Source: Pythium myriotylum
Taxonomy: Eukaryota; Oomycota; Peronosporomycetes; Pythiales; Pythiaceae
Direction of reading: 5' to 3'
DNA length: 64,000 nt
Assembly (NCBI GenBank): GCA_023091665.1
Contig: JALJCQ010000030.1
Coordinates: 1,800,501-1,864,500, forward strand
In this document: positions 10,913 through 23,291 of the stretch, one piece after another
Numbering within the stretch: position 1 is the stretch's first letter
Layout of the letters: every line of letters starts with the position of its first letter
The notes under the pieces: generated by a model
Seen by the model: the letters and a program-made list of their open reading frames with translations, nothing else
Told to the model about the DNA's origin: nothing
The model's database searches: none
Translations under genes and position numbers: made by a program

Positions 10913-11309
10913 AGCAGTCAAGTCAGATCACTCGGCCTTTTGTCGCTTCGATCGACCCCTTTATTATCTGGCCGAGTTTCATTGAGTGGAGATGCGTGGT
11001 TCGCGCCGAAGGGTGCGGTGGACGCCTCCACGCAGCCACGCGATGGGCGTGTCTCAGGGCGACCATAGCGATTCCCACGGTTTTCTGGAAATGGCGAAGA
11101 TCTCATTTCGCTGAAATATTGCACAAACAGATTCGACCAAATTCAAGGGGCAACTTCAACAAGAACTCCAGCACGTTGGTTGTGTTGATCAAAGAATTTT
11201 ATCGACTCGCGTACCCAAACGAATAATGTACGATTCCCATGTTCTGAGTATCAAGACGTATCGCTGGGTCTCGTTTGGAATGTATTGCCATGGATGGAGA
11301 TTGAAGTTA
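10913..11309. other. Spacer between the two E1-alpha copies
   Basis: About 400 bp between the pseudogene and the 3' end of the intact gene. Open frames are short and unrelated to known families. If the duplicate ever had a first exon with a mitochondrial presequence it would have been here, but I cannot recognise one. Confidence 0.4.
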
Positions 11310-13026
11310 TCAATGGGCATTCACCCGGTAGTGATCAGGGTACTTGGACAAATGCTCCATCAGTTCACGCTCCTGTTCCTGTGGATTCAATGCATTAGAT
11401 ATCTGGAGATGTAAAATCGAGCAAAGTGTGGAGACGATTCGATTCTTACCAGTAGATTCGGTGGCTTCTTGTCAAGTACATCTGAGAACATTGTCTCGAG
11501 GGCTGGTAGTGGCTTTCTCTCTCCAATCGCTAACGCCTCAATCACGGCGAGCCGTGCATCGTCGCGAAGAATCTCGTCTTGCTCCTTCGATAACCATCCT
11601 TTTCGCTACACCAACAAGATTCGTACCAATGCCGCTAGCAAAATCAGCATCAATGAACTACAAACCATGAGATACTTCTTGGTGCGGTCGATAGGATTGA
11701 GCTCGTCCGTCCACTTTCTCATCTCCTCCAGATCCCGATACAACGTCGAGTCATCAGACGTCGAGTGGTGGCCCTGACGATACGTCATGATCTCCAACAA
11801 CACTGGCCGACCCTTTTCACGGATAAACTCGCGAGCCATACGCGTCGCTACGTGGACTGCGATCACGTCGTTGCCGTCCACACGCATGCTAGCAATCCCG
11901 TACGCTGATCCGCGAGACGCGATCCCGTCACTACGATACTGCTCGCTTGTCGGGGTGCTGATCGCGTAGCCGTTGTTACGACAGATGAACAGCACTGGAC
12001 AGTCCTTCGTGGCTGCAAAATTCAGAGCGGCGTGGCAGTCACCTTCGCTCGAGGCGCCGTCACCGAAGAACGTCACTGCGATGCGATCCTCTTTCGTTAG
12101 TTTGAAGCCGTACGCCGCACCGACTGCCTGCAGGTCGGTAGTACTATGAGCGAAGGATGCACAGCGTCGGTGGTTGTCTATCCTGACAGTCGACTTACGT
12201 GGGGGATCTGCGTGGCCAGAGGGGATGAAATGGTTTGGAAGTTGAGTCGTTGGGAGCCATAATGCATCGGGGTCTGCCGACCGAGCGTGTGTCCATCGGC
12301 GTTACAATAGCACTGGTCTACGAACTCTTGCACCGTGTATCCTCGCCACATGAGAACGCCGGGCTCGCGGTACTGGCCAAAGACCATATCCTCTACAGAA
12401 TACGCAAGCATGTCAGTGGTAACCACTGAATTCTTCAGTAGCATTAGACCTACGCAACGGAAGTGCAGCCGCGGATCCAAATTGAACGGCTTCTTCTCCG
12501 AGAGCCGTGGCGTAGAAGGAGATCCGACCTTGACGTTGAGCATCGTACAGCAAGTGATCCATTGTCTGTTGCATGGTCAGTCTGTGCACATAGGGTGAGA
12601 ATCAAACGCAGGACGACATACATTCAATTGTACCATCCCGGTATACAATTGCAGCATCAGCTCTTGGCCGAGCTCGGGGTCCTCGGCACCTGGTACAATT
12701 TCGCCATCGACGCCAACCACTGCGTACCATCAATAAGCCCCGGTCTTATTCGACGGCGGCCGAGATCTCGCGGCAGTACCTCGGAAGCAGGACATGGGTG
12801 TGTCATTGATCGGATCGCGGAACTCGACCTTGCCTGAGAGCGGCATGCGCGTGCCTGGAAAGTGTCCTGCGCACGAATTTGTTCAGTCTCCTTCCAGCGC
12901 AGCGCATTCCTCTTCGGCAGTCATCTTACCCAGTGCGGCGCTCGTGGATTGCGGGCGTTGGAAGCGGATGACCGCCGAGCGCGCCGTCGAGGCGGCCGCG
13001 CGACGTGCGACGCGCAGTGGCAGCAT
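11310..13026 (-). CDS. BCKDHA: Branched-chain 2-oxoacid dehydrogenase E1 component, alpha subunit (mitochondrial)
   Basis: E1-alpha binds thiamine diphosphate and decarboxylates the 2-oxoacids from Leu, Ile and Val in the mitochondrial matrix. Eight exons join in phase to 432 residues: 12930-13026, 12780-12866, 12622-12719, 12454-12565, 12199-12392, 11666-12127, 11450-11605 and 11310-11402 (introns 63, 60, 56, 61, 71, 60, 47 nt). The N-terminus ([17 protein letters not shown]) is an Arg/Ala-rich mitochondrial presequence. Key stretches are [32 protein letters not shown], the ThDP motif GDGASSEGD to NNGYAIST, and the regulatory phospho-loop [12 protein letters not shown]. The C-terminus aligns with human E1-alpha (445 residues). 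A broken duplicate lies just downstream and shares a 252-bp identical tract with it. Confidence 0.95.
12093..12344. repeat. 252-bp identical tract, copy B
   Basis: Partner of the block at 10119-10370, inside exon 5, intron 5 and exon 6 of the intact E1-alpha gene. The first mismatch at the inner edge (G at 12345, A at 10371) is the base that turns CGA into the TGA stop of the pseudogene. Confidence 0.9.
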
Positions 13027-13247
13027 GGCGACTGCGGCGATTCCTTTTGTACACTGTGATACCCTTTCATGATTGACATTCGACGGCAGCAATGCCTTCG
13101 TATCATGATTGCACAAACAGTGAACAGATCCACAACTTCAACGATTGCCGTCAAAAGTGGATCCAGTTTCAAAGATAAGAGACCTGCAAATGGATGCAAT
13201 CGATTTGTATTTACCCAGCTTTGACAACTCAACTCCTCAAAAAAATC

Positions 13248-16200
13248 TCATACTTGAATGGCGTCGAACACGAACGCCGGAACGAGACTATCGAGGAAGC
13301 TGCGCTGGATCTTGGCGCAGCGCGCGAACTCCTGCATGAAGATGAGAGTGTTGATTACCTCCACAGGCAGCTCAGCGCTCGTGCCCTTGGTCTTGCCCGC
13401 TTGATCGACAGAGAAGATGTCGTTCACCTTCGTTCGCACGAACTGGCCTAGATAAGCGAGGAATGTGTCGGTGTACGATGGATGGAACTGTTTGAAGATC
13501 GTGAGAATGCCCAGCAGTAGCGGCTCGCCATCGATTGGGTTCTTTCCAACACGAGCAAGGGCTCCAAAGTTTCGATCGTACTGCAGTTTCGGCATGTACG
13601 CGATCACGAACAGCATAAACAGAGCCGCGAGACCATTCAACGGCCGCTCGACAGTGATGTAAATCTTTTGGAAAGGATCGTTGGCACCAATGTTCTCGAG
13701 GTACTTGTTCAGCTCGACAAGGATGGGGTTCCCGTCTGACCCCGGGTACGGCTTGTTCTTGGGGTCGCGATAGTGTGCGCGAATGTCATTCAGCAACGAC
13801 TGATTCAACGTATCGAGTGTACACGATAATAAGTTTGCATCGAGGCGGCTTGAAAAAGACAGCTCGCTGGAGATCTGGCGACGGATCAGTGCCGCCTGGC
13901 CGATGATTAACACGGCCTTCAGCAGTTTGCTCATAATTTTCTCCACCTTCTTGAGTGCTGCATCGTATAGACGACTCGAGTGCTCGGGGATCTTCCACTC
14001 AGGCTCCAACGCCGTCGAAATTTGATCCAACAACGTATAATACGGGGTCACTGCAGTGCCCCAAAACTTCACGAGATTGTTGAGTGTATGCACAATGCGG
14101 AATGAGAGCATTCGATCAAGGCCAGCAAGACCAAGCAGACCGACACTTTTGTGAAGCACAGAGAACGCGCTGATACCGCACACTTCAACCCCATCTTCAG
14201 AGAACCACCCGATGCACTGCGGTGAGTACACTGTTGTGTGTGGGTCCGTCATAATGAAGAGCGCGTGCATCAAGCGGCCCATGAAGTTGACACTCATTTC
14301 ACCTGGAGGCGGCTGGAATCGCGGAATAGGAATCGCACGGCTCTGATACTGAGATGCACGGTCGTACACCTTTTTCTTGAGGTATCGGTTGCACTCTTGC
14401 TCAACGTTGTAATTAATAATCCGGGAGAGCTCTTCGTGCCACATTCGGAGACCATAGATATTGATGTAATCTTGGATATACTCGAATGACAAACGGTAAG
14501 CATTCAACGTGGACGCCAGTTCGACGAAGATCCCGTGACACTCCTCCGACGTGTTCTTCTCGAACATGAGCGTATCGTGGAAGGCTTTGGATACACGGTA
14601 CACGAGCTCTTTGCGCAGCCCATCCTCCAGCACCTGGCGAGGGTCGACCTCTATGATGCCCAGCAAGGTCCGCTTCATCGCAAGAATTCCTTCAGTGTAC
14701 TTGGAGACTTCGTTCGTAGCACGGGCAAGTCTGTAGCGCTCGTTGAGCTGAGCATGGTTCTTCAGAAGTGTGTTCTCGAACTTGACAGGAATCGGTTGCA
14801 TATGATCGGTCTGTAGCTTGATAATGCCTGCCAGGATGCGGAAGACACTCTGTGGAATCACTTCCATGACACGGCGCACGTAGTCGACCAGTTCACCAGA
14901 ATAGTACTCGGCCACCGAAATGACATCACCCGATCCACACTGATGAATGCGCGTGAGCGGAACATCTAAAATAGACGCCAGTTTTAGGAACACAGCACGG
15001 AGGAGAATCACAGAGGACGGGTCATTCTTCACACGCTGGTGGAGGATATTCATAAAGTCGTTGATGATCTCCCACGCATAGGACAAGTCTGAGACATTCT
15101 CGATGATTGCCATGACCTCGTCGCGGATTCGCACTGTACGCACCATCTCGGTGAGAAACTCACGAGACTCCTCCAAGTAGGCCTTGACTTGAAGGTTGGT
15201 ATCGATTTGGTCGAACTGCTCAACGTGTCCAAGGGCTTCGATGAGGCGCTTGATACGCCGACCTGCTTTTACGTGGTCAATGTAGTCGAGAGAGTTAACT
15301 TTATCGGACAGGTCCTTGAACCAATTGAGCAAATCCTCGTTCCGCTCGACACGCGTAAGCGGCTTCTCGCCCGAGAAGTACTCACTGAGTTCGATCATTC
15401 GCTCTGAGGTTTCACGCATGCATCGCTGCCAGCGGTCTTCTTTCGATGCAAGGAGTTGCTCGAACAATTGCTTCAGCTTCCACTCCAGCTGGGAAACCTT
15501 GAGAAGCAGTGTGATCAGTTTATCTGGATCTGTACCTCGATCAAATATCTCACGCTGCTCTTTGGAATTGTTCATCATCGGGATCACGGGCTGGATCCGG
15601 CTGTGCAAAAAAGTCCACCTGATCGTCACATTTGCATTTCTGATGCAGTTGAGCAGTGCGTCAAGGTTTTCCAGCACATACTGATCTGTCAGCACTCCCT
15701 CTGTCAGGAAGTAGTTGAGTTCGTCAATAGATTTGAGGGTCTGCTGGGCCTTCTTCCTCGTGATGTGGGCGATATTGGATGGTTCCAATGTGTTAGCGAG
15801 TGCGAGCCGAGCAGCAGGGTACGCAGCCCACTCCATTGACAGATCGGCGACAGCGCCCATGTATGTCGTGATAATGAAATTGTCATTGAAATGGCGGTCA
15901 ACAATCTCCCGCATGCTTGCTTTCTCGTGGATCAAGATATCAGGTGCGAAATACAGGATGACAAATAGCATGGACGCCTGCGCAGCAAGTCGCGTGCTAC
16001 GATGGTTGCGGTGTGGGAAGCTCGATTCCTGCAAGTACACATCATCTGACTGGAGCTTGCCAATCACCATACTCACAACTTCCTCGGGTGGCGCGAATCG
16101 CTTAAAGTAGCGCTCCGGGTACTGTGGTGGCTTTGGCTGGCCAGGCAGGTAGCCAGTGACGCGGCAGAGCTTGCACACCTCATCAAAGTTCTCAAGAGCT

Positions 16201-16914
16201 GACTCCCCCTTGCTTCGGTATGTCGCGATGACCATTTTCTCACGAGTTGGGCCGGGGATCTTGCGGTCCAGCAAGAGCAGAATGACGCCGTAGAGGTACA
16301 GCGCCTCACTCATGAGCTGTGCGCCATCGGTATCCAACAGAATATTTGCAAGCGTATGTTGGATGAAAAATCCTTTTTCCAAGTCGTCGAGGAACTTGAG
16401 GTAGTCGCTGATGTACTGCAAAATTGTTGAGTAAGAGCCCGGACGAGACCATACACTTTCCTATAATCGCACAAACCTTGTAGATCCCATCAAAGAGCTG
16501 ATAGAATCGATCGAGGAAGTCGGCGTGGTTGTCCATGAACTCATCGTCGATGTCCAGCAGCTCCTGCTCTCAGTTTCCCATCAGTCCGACCTTAGCAGAA
16601 AACCACCCTCCCAAAGTCGCCTCGCACCGTGTTGCTGTTGACCATGTTCTCGAAGTCCTCAGCACTCTTGAGATATGCAAAGTCGAACAAGATATTCAGA
16701 TACTTGAGCTGCTCGGGGTCCTCGACGTGGGACGGCCCGACGAACACGCTACCATCCGCCAGCATGAGCCCTCGCCATCTTTGACCTCTCGCCGACCCAC
16801 TCACCCAGGGATGTTCTGCGAGAGACGCAGCAGCTCAGCAATGATGGCGCTCCCACGACTCACGATGCGCAGCAGCGTCTGGCCGCAGTCGTTCTCCTCG
16901 GCGAGGAACTCCAT
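13248..16914 (-). CDS. WASHC5: Strumpellin, WASH complex subunit 5
   Basis: Strumpellin is a helical scaffold subunit of the WASH complex, which drives Arp2/3 actin branching on endosomes during cargo sorting. Four exons (16805-16914, 16628-16748, 16477-16563 and 13248-16415; introns 56, 64, 61 nt) give 1161 residues, against 1159 in human. Matching landmarks run the whole length: [17 protein letters not shown] at the N-terminus, [107 protein letters not shown] and [13 protein letters not shown]. The N-terminal exons were placed by this continuity. The stop is 220 bp from the start of the E1-alpha gene on the same strand. Confidence 0.95.
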
Positions 16915-17188
16915 GGCGACGTTGGACTCGGGGCTTCTCTCTCTTCGATGTGATGATGTCGGGATCGCGGTGAAACATGTTCAATGCATGGTGTGGTTCA
17001 CATCACACAACCATTCAGCACGAAGACAATTAGCCACTCAAAACCTATGAAAAATACTACTTGAAACTGATTGGTCAAAACGTTTTTCGATACGAGCGAC
17101 ATGTTCATGTTCACACGATCACAACCGACCGACCGACCCTGTGTGAGGTGGATCCAAAATGGCATCTTGAGAATAAATAATGGTATCT

Positions 17189-20100
17189 TTATGCTCCGAG
17201 TGTCCACTCGTCCGAATGAGTGGCGAGACGTGCACCAAGCTGCTTGATCTGCTTCAACCGCTCCTCGCAGTTCATCTTGAAGCCAATCAGCTCTTGGTGA
17301 TAGGCGTGGCAGGCGAGATTTGCGTTGAGAGCCGTCTGCCGAACACACTGGGCGACAACGGTGCTTGGGATAACTTGCGTGCCGTAGAGGGGACCGAAGG
17401 GAGGAATACCTGGTTTGCACTTAACTATCGTGCGGAATTCGTGGTCATTGAGCGGTTGTACAATGATGTGAACATCATTGAGCTGCCCCGAAAACGTGCG
17501 CACGTCGTACTCGTCATCACATTCCTGCATTACCGGCGCGATGAGAACCCACTGAAGTCCCCTCAAGTGAAACACACACATACCTTGAATATAATGTGCA
17601 CAAAATCGTTGCCGATATGGCGCTTCTTCATCGTTGTTGATATCGTGCTCTTACGATCGTTTGTCGAATCCGCTGACTCGACTTCTTTTTTCAAATCTTC
17701 TAATGAGTTCATCATGGTCGAAACGTGGAATACCATCTGCACTCCAGAAGATAAGTCAGGACAAGTGATCGCTCAAGTGTGGGATCAGTATGGTACCTGA
17801 AACGAATGGCTTCGATACATAAGTGTGCACTTCCCATCCCCACAGCCTATGGACGTGTCCATACCGCCAGCAAAGCCTTGGAGGCCTTCGAGCGTTGTTA
17901 CTGCACCAAGAGCTCGAAGGAATGTGAGATATCTCACCGAGCCACCGAAACTCTTCAGGATCTCAACTTCTGTCCTCCGTTTGCTGCTTCTTACGTACAA
18001 TACGCCGATCTTGTGAGTCTCAAACTCTGGTGTGCGATCCAGTACGTTTAGCCCGAGCGTGAGCGACGGGCCGTCTGTAAGAAGATTAGGTCGATCATCC
18101 ACTCCCAAGTCGAAGAGCTGCATCATGAGGTATGAGGGGTCGAATGGCGGATCGACTGAGACCTCTCGAACGAATGCATTCTCTCCCTCAGCCTTGGACG
18201 ACTCATCATCGACGGCGGCAACAGGTGAAGTGACTTCCTCACCACTCTGTTCACCAAATGTCAGAGACATCTCAGTTCCTCGATCCTCTGAGTTATTCAC
18301 AGTGGGGACGCCATCACTTTCTGTATTTCCTTCTTGCTTCAACGTGATCTGCCCCAGCTGATCGCTATCAACTGCGTCAGTAACAGGTGAAACCACCGTC
18401 TCATCTTGTAAAGGCTGTGCGCGATCTTGTTCTTCACTATCAAGAAGTAGCGACTCCATGCTGTTGCCCTCTATCATTGGGGTGGATGGCTCACAAAAAA
18501 AGGAAGGCGAACCTCCAATCCCATCGTATGCTGGCAACGGTGGAACGGGAAGATGATGGGGTGGAAGGCCAGTGAATGCTGGATGACGGGAAGATGTCTT
18601 CGATGGCTTCCATTTTAACGAAGAGACATTCGGTTTGGTGTCGGACTGACCATAGATCGGGGGTCTGAATGGTGGCAATGTGCGGACACGCTCTACTGGA
18701 AGTATTCTTTCCTTCACCGGTGGAATCTCGTTCACGGTTGCACGAGCGGTCAGGCTTGGAACCAGGTCCACCACATCAGACTTCACCAACAAAGAAGTAT
18801 CGAACGGCTGAGAGTGCTGTTGATGCATTGCCAAGTGCCATCGAGAAGTTGAACTTGGTCTGCGTACAATGAGTAGAGCTGGCTTCTTGGGATGTAATTC
18901 GATTGTGATTATCGTGTTGTGATATATCCACGACCTTTGACTTACTGCGTTCTGGGTCTCTTTCGGCTCAACCGCCTTCACACCGAGCGCTGGCGCCACA
19001 ATTAGGTCTGATCTCGAAAGAGCAAAACACATCAGGAAATCTATTGCGACTTCTGCCATAACGAGGGAGTGGTCAGTGATCGGCATCGCAGCGGTTTCCC
19101 TCAGGCATGGAATTGCTCTGGTGGCCAAGGTGACACGATGATCCTTTTCTTTGCACTGGAACAAGATCTCGCACAATGTTCTATAAGCGAGGTAGGTTGT
19201 AGCCTTCTCAAGATGGCGACGAAACGCGACGAGCACAAAATCCTCTAGTATTCGTGCCTTCTGTTCAAGTCCCACACGAAGAACAGATCCTATCACAACC
19301 ACGTTGCCGATCATTTCTATCACCGCAGAGTACGCATCACCTCGAAACGATCCATCGGGTGTAGAGAAGCTGTTCTTGGAGCTTCGTAGAAGCATGTCGA
19401 GTCTCGCAGCGACGACGTCGGGTGCAATGTGACCAAGGAGGCTCACGGCATTGGTTGCAGTATGCAACAACGAAAATTCTGCTTCAAATACGAGACGTAA
19501 GCACCGTTGCAGGAGCTCGCGATCACGTCTTGCAGCAGATGCAATAGCTGCCGCTTCTTCAGCACTTGTTCTATCGTTGGTTCCGGCTCCGTGCGTACTA
19601 GAGGAAAGAGCGTCGAAGAGACCAGAATGGTGGGCACTTGACTGTAACTTCAAAAGCATACGAGACGTGAAGGCTTGCTGTGGCGAGGTCACTTTTGGCT
19701 CTGGAGTGCTGGAGTTCCCACTCACACTCAATTGAGCAACTTGTTGGGAACCTCGCTCATCACCACTTGAACTGCCAAGACTTGCGGTTGCAACTGTGGA
19801 ACTCTTCGAACGGGGCCTTGAGGGCCAGATCCACGCAGAACCACTGTGTGTAGAACTGGCATCATGATCGTCCTCGTGTGATATTGCGAGATCACTCTCG
19901 GAAATTTGAGGCTGGGTATCCATTGCTCCCAAGATGCAGACTACCAAGTGATGACGAACGCTTTGTGTCAGTTCACTCATGTAACTCATAAAGAGCTCCA
20001 AAAGCTGCAGCCCCATCGTTGTAAATCGGATCTTACACAACAGTGCTGCTGCCTCTCGAAGATTAGTCTTAACCGCTGAGACATCAATGCGTATGGGAAC

Positions 20101-22833
20101 ATGATTGCGCGAAGAACGAATGTTGCTCTCGCCAGACGAGCTCTCACTACGAGCACGGACCGCACGGCTGTTGGATTCTACGATAACTGAACTCACGCCA
20201 GCATCCATCTCTGCGAGCAACGCTGATATTTCATCTGCAATCGCCGCGCGCCCAAATGCCTGATAATCAACGCACGAGATAATCTTCATTGCCGTATCGT
20301 TGATATCGATGTCCGACAAAATGACTCGATTTTGAAGCATCCGCCTTAGACCTTCAACAGCCATGCGAAAAAGTAAAGCGTGGGACTCCGTACTGATAAG
20401 CGTCAAAAGGGCACGTAGACCGCGCTGAATAGGGAGAAAAGCCCCTGTTTGCTGATTACGTACCGCTCGCCTTGAGCTGAAGAGAAAACGAGAGGTGCGA
20501 ATCTGAGTGTCTCGCCACTGAAGACGGTAGTCAGAGCTTGACTCACACACGAGCAGGAGACACTTCAATGCGCAATGGCGCACTTCCCAGTTTCGATGGC
20601 TCTCCACGACACTGGTGATAATATCGTACATTCGCAATGCTCTTGACTGGGGCAAATGATTGAAATATGAAGAGAACAGCGATACTACGCCAGCGATGGC
20701 ACAGGTCTGCGAATCTTCATATACTGAGAGCTGAACAGCACGTTCCAGAATATCGAGCAATGCATCAAAACGAACGCTCTCAAGAGTACGAGCCACTTCT
20801 GTGATCAAATCCAACGCTTTTCGTCGAATTGTCAACTCAGGGTCGTCATAAATTTCCGACATCATCGGAAGCAACACTTCTTCCACAACTCGATCCTCGC
20901 AAACATTCCTGCTAGACCACAAGTTGACTTGAAGCAACTCGAGCGCCTCGTTTCGAATATCGGATGGAACCTGACGGTTCAAGAAGAAAGTCTCCAATGT
21001 GTCTTGCAGAATGTAAAGCCAGTCTGCATGATGCGCAGGATGAGCTTGCTCAGCCTTGCGGCGTAGTAGCAATCGAAGAGCTGTCTCTGGAAGAAACGCA
21101 AAGTAATCTTGCAGTACGTCGAAGAAATCGTCGATTTCACCTCCAAATTTGCCGTCGCAAACAAGTTCAGCCACAACATGAAGGGTGTCCAGAAGTTCTT
21201 TTGGAATCCTCGTCATGTGGACAGGAACTACACCCTGCCCCTGGGATGTAGCGTTTGAATTCCGAGAAATGGATCCATTGTTTTCGCCTTCAGGCGAACG
21301 AACTGGGGGTGATGGCACGTTTGCAGACAACCAAGGACGCATTGTCCGAAACATGCGTAGAATGATATCCCACTCCACGACTAAGCGTTTCTCAACCGAC
21401 GAGCTGGTCGCACTCATTGCCTTCTGGTTCGGAGACTTGCAATCGCCATACTTTTTAACCAATCTTTGAATTGCGAGAATGATTTCAAACACGACAACTC
21501 CGTTTTCGCACTCCAAACATGCCTCGAGTGCAAGCAAAATTGGAGCCCACTTGATCTCGTCCAGCTTAGAGACTCTTTGGGATCCCCAGCACGACATTCC
21601 CACGAAGAAAACTGCACCACGCAAAATCCACTGGTTATGTTGAATTGGATTCTCCAGTAACGTGACCAAGCCGCGAAGAACTTGGAATCCAGCGCTACTG
21701 TTGAGGAGATGCTTCATAACTGACCAGGTTCCTTGGCCGTCCGCGTTCACCATCCAGCACAAAGTCCTCAAAGAGACTGATGTTCCGAGAGCATGTTCAA
21801 GACGATGTGTCGCCAGTACATGGAAGAAAGACAAAAATCTCCTGCATGTCTCAACGTCTCCTCTCGACCACGCAACATCACATCGGCCACAAACAACACT
21901 AGTAATGGCAATTACCGTCTCGAAGTCCAGAGATAGAGGACTTCGACGTAAAATCTGCTGGATAAGGTTGAGTAAATCTCGCTGCTCATCAGATTCCTCG
22001 AGCCACTGCAAAAGCAGCCAGCCCAACTCTGCGTTGAATGGTTCTACGCGGCGACCGTCTGATGTTAACAAACGCAGCGTCTTCTGCAGTTGCTCCGAGT
22101 CTCCTGTCTGGTCATGATCTTCAAGCTGCTGAAAGATTCGTTGACGAGTAGTTGCTGTGAGTTGCTCGCCGTAATTTGTGAGGCAGAGGTTGATGATTTC
22201 GAATGCTAGCAATCTCACCTCCTGATAGCGGTGGCGGAACAATGCATCCATCGCATTCAGAAGTACCTCGACATTCGAGTCGGCAACAGCACGGTGAGAA
22301 GAAGTTAGGATGGAGGAGGGGACCGATATATCGGTCCCTGAGTCACTCGATGAATCACTCGGATGGGACTGAGCTTGCGTAAAAGGGAGCGAAAGGGTGA
22401 CCGACGAGTGAACAGAAGCTCCGTCGCAGCTGCTATCACTGCTGTATCCTGCGTTTATTGTCTGGGAGGCTGGTCCGCTCGCTTCGGGGTCTGCTCTTCT
22501 CTGGCTAAGCTGTGCGACTATCTTTTCGATATCTCGGGCAAAAGCTCTTTCGTCCGCGCGGAAGCGTTGGCGCTGCCAGATCCTCTGCAGCTGTGCGATG
22601 AGTTCGCCGACGGCCATCGAGTTGCCGATGCTAGATCTTCCGCCGCCAGTTCCACGGGCGCTTCTGCGTGTGGGCGTTCTCGCTTCGGTTGCTACTCGCG
22701 ACTGGCTTCGCGCCGCCGCCACAAACCCGCCACCGCCATCTCTTCCTAGCCGAGCAGGCGAGCGATCCTCCCCAGCGCTGAGCGCCGTCGCGGCCTGCGC
22801 TTCCGGCGTTTGGGGGTCCTCGCGATCGCTCAT
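17189..22833 (-). CDS. TSC2: Tuberin (TSC2) homologue, Rheb GTPase-activating protein
   Basis: Tuberin is the GAP of the TSC complex that switches off Rheb and so TORC1. Three exons (17797-22833, 17584-17736, 17189-17524; introns 60 and 59 nt) give 1841 residues, near human TSC2 (1807). The N-terminal half is helical HEAT-like (ALFRHRYQEVRLLAFEIINLCL). A motif SWIYHNTIITI with VRRPSS resembles the segment ahead of the GAP domain in tuberin. The Rap-GAP domain occupies the last 250 residues: ETHKIGVLYV, YLTFLRALG, GGMDTSIGCGDG, FHVST, then KKRHIGNDFVHIIF holding the catalytic asparagine thumb, FSGQLNDVHIIVQPL and ALNANLACHAYH. Ser/Thr-rich linkers suggest phospho-regulation. RalGAP-alpha is the alternative, but the residues around the GAP domain fit tuberin better. 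Confidence 0.9.
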
Positions 22834-23291
22834 TTCAGTCGCTCGGAAAAAGGGCGACCAGAGGCCACGCGGCTGCGCTGCGCCGACGGTCTCGGGCGTG
22901 CCGGGGTCTCGTTCGGCTTACACCACCTTCCGGGTTTCCTCACTCGGTCTGTCCACACACAACCTAGTGGCCAAAAGGGATCATCACTCTTAACAAACTA
23001 ACCAATCAAATGTCCTGGCAAATCAATCGTTTTAACCAATAGTTGAAGTATTTCTATTATTTGAACCAATCAACACTGTTCCCGATGGTGGGATGCACGA
23101 CCAGAAAATCGAAACCAGTGAAGACATCTCCCATCCATCCGTCGACAGGATGCGACACAACGATGCCAATGACACAGCTTCATCCTTTGCATGTCTCCAA
23201 GATCGCCTTGTGAAGGGCATGCGTGCCACTTGGTCAGACACGTTCGGGTAGAAACAATCTAAATATGTATATAGAGCGTGGTATTCTACGG
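22834..23291. other. Intergenic region upstream of TSC2
   Basis: 458 bp separating the TSC2 start from the 3' end of the flippase gene, both minus strand. It must hold the TSC2 promoter and the flippase 3' UTR. No gene, repeat or RNA is apparent. Confidence 0.5.

Noticed and set aside
17797..22833. Calling the Rap-GAP protein RalGAP-alpha
   Set aside because: ETHKIGVLYV, the ALNANLA segment and overall length align better with tuberin.
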